Source: Leptospira sp. (GTDB lineage: Bacteria > Spirochaetota > Leptospiria > Leptospirales > Leptospiraceae). Taken from it: a stretch of DNA of 5,488 nt. The position numbers and the translations under genes were made by a program. Below the pieces are notes generated by a model. It was not told where the DNA came from and ran no database searches. It was given only the letters and a program-made list of their open reading frames with translations. This document shows, piece by piece, positions 1 to 5,488 of this stretch; positions within the stretch are counted from its first letter, which is position 1; each line of letters opens with the position of its first letter. The stretch lies in assembly GCA_021413405.1 (NCBI GenBank), contig JAIOQL010000285.1, forward strand, positions 1-5,488, read 5' to 3'.

Positions 1-2
1 CA

Positions 3-812
3 TCGACAAACCTCTCAAACAATGATGCCGCCTATAAGGAACTGCATAAATTAAATTATGAGGCAACAGTTAACCTGCTGAAATGCTGCCTTCCTTTCAC
101 GAAAAAATTCATTTTTATCAGCACTGCATTTTCTGTCGGGCATAGGGAAGGACTGATAGAAAATAATTACAATTCGAAATACACAAAAAGAGAAAACAGG
201 AATCCTTACGAAGCATTGAAATGGAAAGCAGAGCATGAAATCATGAAAATCTGCGAAGAAAACGGGATCGTCTGGCAAATCCTCCGTCCAGGCATAATTT
301 GCGGAAGACTGATTGATGCCCCACTGTATTTCACACCGACATTCAATGTGTTTTACGCAGCCGGAAAATTTTTTCATTTTGTGAGCAACAATCTTCAGAA
401 AGAACTGAATCTGCGGGTCGCTATAAACAAGGAAACAGGACTCAATATAATCCCTTCTGATTATGTGGCCAAGGCAATTGTGCGCGCGTTCCAAAATGAT
501 GACGTAAAAGAATTAAACATAGTTCATAGCAAATCAACTCCATTGATATTCTTCCTGAAACACATGGCGCACCAGCTTGGTTTCAATGGTGTTCAATTCG
601 TTGATAAAAAACCGGCTGATATGAATACACTGGAAAAACTATTTTATAGGACTGTCGGTGCACAATTTGACGGTTATATAAACACACCAAAACATGAATT
701 TGATGTAAAACCACTCCGAAAACTCCTGCATGATATTGAAGAGCCGAGCATAATGGATGATTTTGATAATCTTTATGCATTTGCTCTCGCAAACGATTTC
801 AAAGATTTATAG
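3..812 (+). CDS. Extended SDR, fatty acyl-CoA/thioester reductase-like (5' end missing)
   Basis: This gene is cut by the left edge of the window: the frame is open from base 3 to the TAG ending at 812, giving 269 visible residues. An internal TTG at 216 is only a leucine codon and not a credible start. Visible signatures of an extended short-chain dehydrogenase/reductase are the strand FIFISTAF (about 36-43), which carries the active-site Ser/Thr position, and Y69-E-A-L-K73, the YxxxK catalytic pair. They are followed by LRPGIICG, typical of NAD(P)-dependent epimerase and male-sterility-type reductases, and by PSDYVAKAIVRA, the usual substrate-domain helix. The N-terminal Rossmann GxxGxxG lies outside the window. 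The closest family I recognise is NAD_binding_4, the fatty acyl-CoA reductase/thioester reductase type, which reduces acyl thioesters with NAD(P)H. A sugar epimerase or 3-beta-HSD-like role is the alternative. SDR membership is secure; the substrate is inferred. Confidence 0.85.
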   Translation, partial: STNLSNNDAAYKELHKLNYEATVNLLKCCLPFTKKFIFISTAFSVGHREGLIENNYNSKYTKRENRNPYEALKWKAEHEIMKICEENGIVWQILRPGIICGRLIDAPLYFTPTFNVFYAAGKFFHFVSNNLQKELNLRVAINKETGLNIIPSDYVAKAIVRAFQNDDVKELNIVHSKSTPLIFFLKHMAHQLGFNGVQFVDKKPADMNTLEKLFYRTVGAQFDGYINTPKHEFDVKPLRKLLHDIEEPSIMDDFDNLYAFALANDFKDL

Positions 813-832
813 GCTGTGAAAAATTGTACACC

Positions 833-858
833 CGAAGGTAATTTTAAATTACCTTTCG
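833..858. terminator. AT-rich inverted repeat between convergent genes, possible bidirectional terminator
   Basis: GGTAATTT (837-844) and AAATTACC (846-853) form an 8-base perfect inverted repeat around one central T. It extends outward by CGAA/TTTCG with one bulged base. The repeat lies between the stop of the plus-strand reductase (812) and the stop of the minus-strand SDR (849-851), and it includes the latter's last codons. The convergent position suits a shared terminator. The stem is AT-rich, however, must lose its central pairs to form a loop, and is followed on neither strand by a clean T-run. The structure is seen; the function is a weak inference. Confidence 0.35.
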
Positions 859-1655
859 TATTTTCTCCGTTCGATATCTTTTTGCAGTTTACTAAAGATT
901 ATCCTTTCCATTAGCCCCGGAGATATAACCCGCATCCATTTCACAAACAATCCCATCTTTTCCATAATCACAAGCCTCGAATTCGGACTCTCCACTGCTT
1001 TGATCATTTTGGAAGCAACTTCTTCCGGTTCGCTGAGCTGTTTTGCCTGTGCATCGTGCAACTTGGAACCCTTCGCGGTAAGTCCGGATGTTCTCAGATT
1101 AGTGTTTGTGTAGGAAGGACAAAAAAGAATCGCCCGCAATCCCTCTCTCGAAAATTCCATACGGAATGATTCGAAAACAGAATGCAATGCTGCTTTGGTC
1201 GAGCAATAGGCTGACCTGCCCGGAATTCCGTAGAGGCCCTGAACAGAGGAAGTAACGATGATTGTTCCTCTCGATTTCAAAAGAAGGGGAAGAAGTTTTT
1301 GCGTGAGATCGATCATTCCAAAGAAATTGACTTCGAATGTCTTGCGAAAAACATCCATGCTTGTCTCATCAAATCTTCCGTGGGCTGTTATCCCTGCATT
1401 ATTAAAAAGCACATCAACTTTATCAAAATTTTTCTGAATAATTTTACAAGCCTTTGCTATTGATGTTTTCGAACCTATATCACAAGAAATGGGAATGATC
1501 ACAGCCGGCGAATTTTTCGGAACAACGGGCAAATTCCTCGAAAGCGTAATGATCCGGCAATCAACCTCTGATAGTTTTTTTAATACTGCTTTACCGATCC
1601 CGCTTGACGCACCGGTAATCACTATCGTTTTATTTTTCCAGTAATGGTGACGCAT
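849..1655 (-). CDS. Classical short-chain dehydrogenase/reductase (SDR)
   Basis: From ATG 1655 this is a 268-residue NAD(P)-dependent oxidoreductase, a normal length for classical SDRs. Motifs in order are TGASSGIG (14-21, dinucleotide-binding turn), D59 before the adenine pocket, NNAG (85-88), N110 in the central helix, S137, and Y150-x-x-x-K154. The catalytic tetrad Asn-Ser-Tyr-Lys is therefore complete. R40 at the end of the second strand (TLSRN) suggests NADP(H). The C-terminal tail (about 232-255) has hydrophobic stretches with basic residues, as in membrane-associated DHRS7-like SDRs; this is a resemblance only. The ATG follows the crotonase TAA by one base (TAACATG), which favours coupled translation. 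An upstream TTG at 1685 would add ten residues and overlap the crotonase gene. The ATG is preferred because those residues precede the conserved fold. The substrate is unknown; a hydroxy or keto group on an acyl or other lipid chain would fit the neighbour. Confidence 0.93.
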   Translation of the reverse strand: MRHHYWKNKTIVITGASSGIGKAVLKKLSEVDCRIITLSRNLPVVPKNSPAVIIPISCDIGSKTSIAKACKIIQKNFDKVDVLFNNAGITAHGRFDETSMDVFRKTFEVNFFGMIDLTQKLLPLLLKSRGTIIVTSSVQGLYGIPGRSAYCSTKAALHSVFESFRMEFSREGLRAILFCPSYTNTNLRTSGLTAKGSKLHDAQAKQLSEPEEVASKMIKAVESPNSRLVIMEKMGLFVKWMRVISPGLMERIIFSKLQKDIERRKYER

Positions 1656-1656
1656 G

Positions 1657-2439
1657 TTATCCGAAATTCGGTCTTCTTTTTTCAAGAATTGACCGAAAGC
1701 CCTCCTGGCAATTCTTCGTGAGAATTGTTTTTACTGTCTCTTCTATGTCCCATTCCCGCAGACTTTCCAGAAGCGGACGATAGCTGTGTCTCATGGATGC
1801 CTTGATGCCCCGAAGAGAGGAAGGAGCGTTAGCAGCTAACTTACGCGCCAGTTCCTGGGCCTTACTGTTCAATTCTTCTTCCGGGTAGATTTCGTCTACG
1901 AGCCCGATGCTTTTTGCTTCAGGACCCTTTAGAGGTCTCCCACCAAACATCAGTTCTTTCGCATTCCTGTGTCCAACGACGCTTTCGAGATACCTTACAG
2001 CAATGGAGGGAAAATTCATGCCGATTACCATTTCAGGAAAACCGATCCTTGCTTTCTTATCTGCCATCAGCCTGTAATCAGAATAGATAGCAAAAACAGA
2101 TCCTGCCCCAAGACAATGACCGTTTATCGCGATAATCGCGGGAACAGGAAAGAAAAATAATTGCTCCGCTGTGTCCAGAACGAGTCGCACGGCATCCCGG
2201 ATTTCAGATTCGGAGCGATCCAGGAATAATTCCGGTTTTAATCCATTTGAAAAAAAACCATTCGCACCGCTTGTCAGAACCAGAACCCTGAGCGATTCAT
2301 CCTTTGCGCATTTTGTTACCGTGTCATTCAAAAGCTGAAATCCGTCTTTATCAAGATCATTCACTTCGTTCAGCTGAAGTTTCAGTTCAGTAACATTACC
2401 TTCTTTAATTTCTATAATTTTTTCTTTCGTTGCCTGCAT
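1657..2439 (-). CDS. Crotonase-family protein, probably enoyl-CoA isomerase-like
   Basis: A 260-residue protein of normal single-domain crotonase length, acting on acyl-CoA thioesters in the cytoplasm. The first oxyanion-hole segment is FFSNGLKPE (62-70). The second is INGHCLGAG (105-113), followed by SDYRLMAD (120-127) and FPEMVIGM (134-141). The C-terminal region EGFRSILEKRRPNF (246-259) is the usual family ending. In enoyl-CoA hydratases two glutamates act, one in GGGCELA and one in the PE motif. Here the first position is V115 and only E136 remains, the pattern of delta3,delta2-enoyl-CoA isomerases. FFSNGL and the SDYR-MAD stretch also recall eukaryotic isomerases. I therefore favour double-bond isomerisation in unsaturated fatty acid metabolism, though another crotonase reaction is possible. 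The ATG at 2439 has no evident Shine-Dalgarno sequence. The gene is first in a two-gene unit with the SDR. Confidence 0.93.
   Translation of the reverse strand: MQATKEKIIEIKEGNVTELKLQLNEVNDLDKDGFQLLNDTVTKCAKDESLRVLVLTSGANGFFSNGLKPELFLDRSESEIRDAVRLVLDTAEQLFFFPVPAIIAINGHCLGAGSVFAIYSDYRLMADKKARIGFPEMVIGMNFPSIAVRYLESVVGHRNAKELMFGGRPLKGPEAKSIGLVDEIYPEEELNSKAQELARKLAANAPSSLRGIKASMRHSYRPLLESLREWDIEETVKTILTKNCQEGFRSILEKRRPNFG
1701..1706 (-). promoter_or_regulatory. AGGAGG sequence inside the crotonase gene, upstream of the SDR
   Basis: The minus strand reads AGGAGG here, in codons for Q245-E246-G247 of the crotonase. It lies 15 bases before the alternative TTG start (1685) and about 45 bases before the preferred ATG (1655) of the SDR. 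Both distances exceed the usual 5-9 bases. It is the clearest Shine-Dalgarno match near any start in the window, so it may help load ribosomes for the coupled gene, or it may simply be coding sequence. Confidence 0.25.
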
Positions 2440-2486
2440 TTAGTACAGTTTATGAAAATAAACCTGATTGTAAAGAATATCTTCTT

Positions 2487-2517
2487 ATTTTACCGCACTC
2501 TGTCTCATTGATTTCAA
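2487..2517 (-). promoter_or_regulatory. Candidate promoter for the crotonase-SDR unit
   Basis: On the minus strand TTGAAA (2517-2512) and TAAAAT (2492-2487) each match the sigma-70 consensus at five of six positions. The 19-base spacer is longer than ideal. It would place the transcript start about 40 bases before the crotonase ATG. A rival pair nearer the gene, TTTACA (2474-2469) and TAAACT (2452-2447) with a 16-base spacer, would give an almost leaderless message. AT-rich DNA yields such matches easily. Confidence 0.25.
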
Positions 2518-2564
2518 CTCCCTTTGATTTTCTAACTACATCATGTTGAATATTTAACCGAAAA

Positions 2565-2570
2565 TATAAT
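2565..2570 (+). promoter_or_regulatory. Perfect -10 box (TATAAT) for the GerMN gene
   Basis: TATAAT matches the sigma-70 -10 consensus exactly and lies in the divergent intergenic region, 33 bases before the preferred ATG (2604) of the GerMN gene. No good -35 hexamer stands 16-18 bases upstream: TTGAAT at 2546-2551 leaves only 13 bases. There is no TGn extension either. Transcription would begin near 2577. That makes the GTG at 2571 an unlikely start and leaves ATG 2583 almost leaderless. Confidence 0.4.
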
Positions 2571-2603
2571 GTGCCCGCACCAATGAATAACAATCCGGAA
2601 AGC

Positions 2604-3320
2604 ATGAAGTCATTCCTGTATCTTCTCGCAGGAATTCTATTTGCACTCGTTCTTATGGATAAAGGCATGAACAGGCGGGCTGAAAAAGATACCACGTTTT
2701 CAGGATTTAAAAATATTTCTAAAGAATTCAGTCTTCCTATACAAAAACCGGAAAAGAAAGCGGAAGAGCAAAAAGAACCGTTAATCGAAGATCTTGAAGA
2801 GGAAAGTCCGGATATTCAGATTCCAACTGTAGAGATCGAAGAAAATACCGGGATGTCCGAACAGAATGATTCATCCGATTTGATCTCTGTGTATTATCTG
2901 AAATTCTATGGAAAGGGAAACAAAAGTCATTCACGACTGGCAAAAGTCACACGGCCTTCCCTTGGAAGCCCCGAGCAAAATGTACATGCGGTTCTGGATG
3001 AATTGATACACGGGCCGAACACAGAGGAAAAAGAGAAAGGAATTTTGAGTGCGATTCCAAAAAACATGACCTATTCCAGAAATCTGAAATTACAAAATGG
3101 GATTCTCTATCTGAATCTGAATAAAACGATTGAATCCGGCGCGGGACCTGAATTGATGAAAGACAGGCTTGATCAGTTGACACACAGCCTGCTCGATTTA
3201 AAAGGAATCAGAGGAATAAAATTATTCATCGATAACAAAAAAATCAATTCTCTCGGAGGAGATGGAATTCCGGTTCCGGAAATTCTTGTAAAAATCCCCC
3301 GAAAGATCATGAATTTCTGA
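2604..3320 (+). CDS. Membrane-anchored GerMN-domain protein
   Basis: From ATG 2604 this is a 238-residue protein. A short hydrophobic N-terminal segment (about 3-18, SFLYLLAGILFALVLM) follows one lysine and has no lipobox cysteine, so it reads as a signal anchor. A charged, Glu-rich, low-complexity linker (about 20-92) follows. The folded C-terminal part (about 94-220) matches the GerMN pattern: strand ISVYYLKFY, then VTRPS, a helix ending in LIHGPN (GP at 137-138), SAIPKNM, paired strands around LQNGILYLNLN, and a final KLFIDNKK strand. GerMN domains occur in GerM of spore-formers and in many non-sporulating bacteria, usually outside the cytoplasmic membrane; their molecular role is poorly defined. 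An envelope role is inferred. The frame also offers GTG 2571 and ATG 2583. ATG 2604 is chosen because the -10 box abuts the GTG and the anchor begins right after this Met, but GGAAAG is too close to be a good ribosome site. The diguanylate cyclase gene follows by 50 bases. Confidence 0.85.
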   Translation: MKSFLYLLAGILFALVLMDKGMNRRAEKDTTFSGFKNISKEFSLPIQKPEKKAEEQKEPLIEDLEEESPDIQIPTVEIEENTGMSEQNDSSDLISVYYLKFYGKGNKSHSRLAKVTRPSLGSPEQNVHAVLDELIHGPNTEEKEKGILSAIPKNMTYSRNLKLQNGILYLNLNKTIESGAGPELMKDRLDQLTHSLLDLKGIRGIKLFIDNKKINSLGGDGIPVPEILVKIPRKIMNF

Positions 3321-3370
3321 TTTTGAAAAATAGTTAGCAATCTTTCACTTCCAATCGTCTCATTGATTAG

Positions 3371-4597
3371 ATGGAAACAATTAAAATGAAGCCTGTCCGT
3401 GCTAAGAAAATTATTTTCATTTTCCGGAATATTATTTTTCAGCCATACACTGCTTCTTTTGTTCAGGACAACATTATACAGATCAGGCAATCGCTAAAAA
3501 TTGCAGTCGTCATTTCCCTACTGTTTGCATTTTTTTCGACTTTCACAACTGCAATTCTGACTGAAAATTTTGCCGGTTTTTCATTAGTCATCTGCTTCAG
3601 GCTAATATTGATTTTACTTTGTACTTATTTCATTTTCTGTGTTTCTCTCGATTATAAATTTATAAATAACCACACAGTGGGGATCGGAACCGGGTTTATT
3701 TCGGTAATCCTCGCAACATTCGTTCTGCTCACATTTCTGGACCCGGCCCGGCATTCTTTCTATCTGCATCGGGCATCCGCAATTCTCGTGGGTTACAGTG
3801 TATTCATCTGGGTATATCCGAACATTATAATTGTTATTAACTTTTTCTTCATTACGGTATTCTGGCTGATGAACCATTACATTGCCCACCATGTCACGGG
3901 ACAGACCGGAACAATAGACCAGGACATACTCATGATCATTTCCTATCTGACCATTGGAATGTCGGCTAACGTACTGATCAACTATTGGCGCCTCATGGAC
4001 TACCGGGCAACCCTGAAATATAAAAAAGCACTGACTGATCTCCGTATTGCAAATGATGAAATCAGGGCAATCTCCCAAAAGGATGAAATGACCGGACTTT
4101 TCAACCGGAGATATCTGCTGGAACAGTTTGAAATATTCAAAGAAAGAGCGAGGAGACAAAAACATTCAGTCGGGCTGATAATACTCGATCTCGACTATCT
4201 CAAAAAAATTAACGACAAATATGGTCATAGACAGGGAGACAAAGTCATAAAGGAATTTGCATCAATTATAAAAAAGAGAACTCGAAACATTGATGTGTGT
4301 GCCCGGATCGGTGGCGATGAATTCTGCATAATCGCAAGCCCGATCGACGAGAGAGGACTGAAAATTCTCGCTGATGGAATAAACGCAAAAACAGAGCAGG
4401 CAAAAATTCCCCTGACGAATAACCCGAATGAAATCATCAACTTTACCGTGTCCCTCGGCTGTACGGTTTTTAATGGTGAAAAGAATTATAAATTTGATGA
4501 ACTATATCATCTGATTGATGAAGCTTTATATAAATCAAAACACGCCGGAAGGAACCGGACAACATTTGTTTCTCCGGATGGATCTCCAAAAACATAA
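3371..4597 (+). CDS. Membrane diguanylate cyclase (six-TM sensor plus GGDEF)
   Basis: A 408-residue protein that should make cyclic di-GMP from two GTP at the cytoplasmic face of the membrane. After a basic, amphipathic N-terminus (1-42) come about six hydrophobic segments: 43-63, 70-92, 104-123, 135-149, 152-168 and 185-206. A short helical linker (210-237) joins them to the GGDEF domain (about 238-400). Seen in that domain are DEMTGLFNRRYL (238-249), the metal-binding DLDYLKKIND (273-282), GHRQGD (285-290), the inhibitory-site motif RNID (305-308, RxxD), GGDEF itself (314-318) and ALYKSKHAGRNR (385-396). All residues expected for catalysis and product inhibition are present, so an active, feedback-inhibited enzyme is predicted. 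I do not recognise the membrane domain as a named sensor family. ATG 3371 directly follows an in-frame TAG, so the frame cannot extend upstream; M6 at 3386 is an alternative. No strong Shine-Dalgarno sequence or promoter is visible in the 50-base gap, so readthrough from the GerMN gene is likely. Confidence 0.95.
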   Translation: METIKMKPVRAKKIIFIFRNIIFQPYTASFVQDNIIQIRQSLKIAVVISLLFAFFSTFTTAILTENFAGFSLVICFRLILILLCTYFIFCVSLDYKFINNHTVGIGTGFISVILATFVLLTFLDPARHSFYLHRASAILVGYSVFIWVYPNIIIVINFFFITVFWLMNHYIAHHVTGQTGTIDQDILMIISYLTIGMSANVLINYWRLMDYRATLKYKKALTDLRIANDEIRAISQKDEMTGLFNRRYLLEQFEIFKERARRQKHSVGLIILDLDYLKKINDKYGHRQGDKVIKEFASIIKKRTRNIDVCARIGGDEFCIIASPIDERGLKILADGINAKTEQAKIPLTNNPNEIINFTVSLGCTVFNGEKNYKFDELYHLIDEALYKSKHAGRNRTTFVSPDGSPKT

Positions 4598-4639
4598 AAA
4601 CAAAAAAACGATTCACATAAGAGGATTCACCCAAGAATC
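4594..4639 (-). terminator. Possible terminator of the patatin gene (T-rich tract)
   Basis: Reading the minus strand past the patatin stop (TGA at 4629-4627), GATTC (4639-4635) can pair with GAATC at 4628-4624, or at 4614-4610 with a longer loop. A T-rich run of seven and then five T residues follows (4608-4602 and 4600-4596). The stem is only five or six pairs, so this is a weak intrinsic-terminator candidate. It lies where patatin converges on the diguanylate cyclase gene. No comparable plus-strand structure with a T-run is seen. Confidence 0.25.
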
Positions 4640-5484
4640 AGTTTTCTATTATTGAGAGCGGTTTGTCTCCCTGTTTCAATCATATCCCGGCCAATGTGAA
4701 GTTTATCGGGACCAAGCCTTGGTGTGATAGTTTCAAAACGGAGAAGAGGTTTCTTTTTTTCAATGGCAATGAGTTCCTTTAACGATTGTGTTTCTTTCTC
4801 AATGATTGAAACACTCGCACCCCAGGCTCTTTTGAATGTATTCACCGGAACCTTGTCGCGGGAATTTATGGAATGGATTACAATTCTCGAAATGGATTTA
4901 TCCAGTATCATTTCAAGAATCGGTTCATGATCTGCAACTCCCCCATCAAGGAATTCTTCATTATCGATTTTTTGCACTTCGAAGAGAAGAGGAAATGCCA
5001 TAGAGGCTACAATTGCATCCAGAAGATTTCCTTTTGTTTTCAGCTCTCTTTTCTTTTTTGTAATATTTGAAACTGCAATTCCAAGTGGAATTTTCAGATC
5101 TTCAATTCTGGTTTCTCCAAAATATGGTAGCAGCAGGTGACGGAGTTTTTTCCCGGAAAGAAGTCCGGAATAGTTCTTAAACCCTTTATGAAATGGTTTT
5201 AACATTTGAGAAAATAAATTCCCTTCCCAGAAATCCTTCTTCTCAATTTTCTCCATCAGTCTGCGCATGTCTTCTGGATGCATTCCAGTGGCGTATAACG
5301 CACCCACAAGTGCTCCGGCAGAACACCCTGTAATAGAATCCGGTTTGAACCCGATCTCATGAAGTCCCTGAACAAATCCGCAATGGGCGAAAAAACCGAA
5401 AAAAGCAGAATTGAGACAAAGTCCTGTTTTTATCCGGGAATGCCCCCGGACTGCCTGGGCCTTCTTTGAAACCTTTTCATTCAT
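4627..5484 (-). CDS. Patatin-like phospholipase family protein
   Basis: A 285-residue protein if ATG 5484 is the start. That Met lies four bases from the window edge with no stop in view upstream, so a longer N-terminus cannot be excluded. Patatin-type lipid acyl hydrolases use a Ser-Asp dyad. The nucleophile motif GxSxG appears as GCSAG (53-57, S55) after the strand PDSITG, and the Asp motif DGG is at 180-182 (FLDGGVADHEP). SMAFPLLFEV (161-170) is the typical segment before it. The glycine-rich oxyanion loop that normally opens the domain (GGGxxG) is replaced by LNSAFFGFFAHCGF (24-37), which keeps only G30 and the following helix. There is no signal peptide: the N-terminus is polar and basic, so the protein is probably cytoplasmic or membrane-peripheral. 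Expected chemistry is hydrolysis of an acyl ester in a phospholipid or other lipid; activity is uncertain given the altered loop. It converges on the cyclase gene. Confidence 0.9.
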   Translation of the reverse strand: MNEKVSKKAQAVRGHSRIKTGLCLNSAFFGFFAHCGFVQGLHEIGFKPDSITGCSAGALVGALYATGMHPEDMRRLMEKIEKKDFWEGNLFSQMLKPFHKGFKNYSGLLSGKKLRHLLLPYFGETRIEDLKIPLGIAVSNITKKKRELKTKGNLLDAIVASMAFPLLFEVQKIDNEEFLDGGVADHEPILEMILDKSISRIVIHSINSRDKVPVNTFKRAWGASVSIIEKETQSLKELIAIEKKKPLLRFETITPRLGPDKLHIGRDMIETGRQTALNNRKLILG

Positions 5485-5488
5485 TGAT

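Noticed and set aside
51..494. Minus-strand 147-codon open frame at the left edge.
   Set aside because: It is antisense to the SDR frame that carries YxxxK and other family motifs, and its translation has no recognisable features.
2450..2695. Minus-strand 81-codon open frame across the divergent intergenic region.
   Set aside because: It overlaps the GerMN gene's 5' end and its promoter region, shows no recognisable domain, and looks like an antisense shadow in AT-rich DNA.
3264..3285. Inverted repeat around CCGG-TT-CCGG near the 3' end of the GerMN gene.
   Set aside because: It falls in coding sequence (GIPVPE codons) before the stop and has no following T-run, so it is most likely a by-product of codon use.
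3614..4165. Minus-strand 183-codon open frame.
   Set aside because: It lies wholly antisense to the diguanylate cyclase, whose membrane helices and GGDEF motifs are unmistakable; it has no domain of its own.
4610..4630. Two copies of GATTCAC 14 bases apart in the convergent gap between cyclase and patatin.
   Set aside because: A seven-base direct repeat is expected by chance, and nothing else marks an attachment or operator site.
1..5488. Search for mobile elements, CRISPR repeats, tRNA or rRNA genes, toxin-antitoxin or defence genes.
   Set aside because: No repeated spacers, transposase motifs, terminal inverted repeats, cloverleaf-like sequence or defence-type proteins were seen; nearly all of the window is explained by six ordinary genes.

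Overview
The window holds six protein-coding genes packed tightly on both strands of a moderately AT-rich bacterial chromosome (about 40% G+C by eye). No RNA gene, CRISPR array, insertion sequence or phage gene is visible. The predicted envelope proteins, a transmembrane diguanylate cyclase and a membrane-anchored GerMN protein, fit a bacterium with a conventional cell envelope. The gene mix (GerMN protein, GGDEF protein, crotonase, SDRs, patatin) would suit a spirochaete such as a Leptospira relative or another Gram-negative environmental lineage, but nothing here fixes the taxon. Shine-Dalgarno sequences are poor in front of most of the genes, so several start sites are uncertain.

Left part (1-2439). 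A gene cut by the left edge encodes the C-terminal 269 residues of an extended-type SDR, resembling the NAD-binding domain of fatty acyl-CoA/thioester reductases (male-sterility type). It converges on a two-gene minus-strand unit: a crotonase that looks more like a delta3,delta2-enoyl-CoA isomerase than a hydratase, and a classical SDR whose likely ATG lies one base after the crotonase stop. A short AT-rich inverted repeat sits where the convergent genes meet.

Middle part (2440-4597). A 164-base divergent region carries a perfect TATAAT and weaker minus-strand promoter candidates. Reading right from it are a small membrane-anchored protein with a GerMN domain and, 50 bases later, a six-helix membrane diguanylate cyclase with an intact GGDEF active site and an I-site. 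The two may be cotranscribed.

Right part (4598-5488). A patatin-like lipid acyl hydrolase on the minus strand converges on the cyclase gene. It keeps the Ser/Asp dyad, but the usual glycine-rich oxyanion loop is replaced.

Taken together, four of the six genes probably act on acyl-CoA, acyl-thioester or lipid substrates: the acyl reductase-like SDR, the enoyl isomerase-like crotonase, the classical SDR and the patatin. A shared lipid role is plausible, but it rests on family membership and adjacency only. I see no clearly new multi-gene system. The most interesting points are family-level departures from consensus in the patatin and crotonase, and the histidine-bearing sensor domain of the cyclase.
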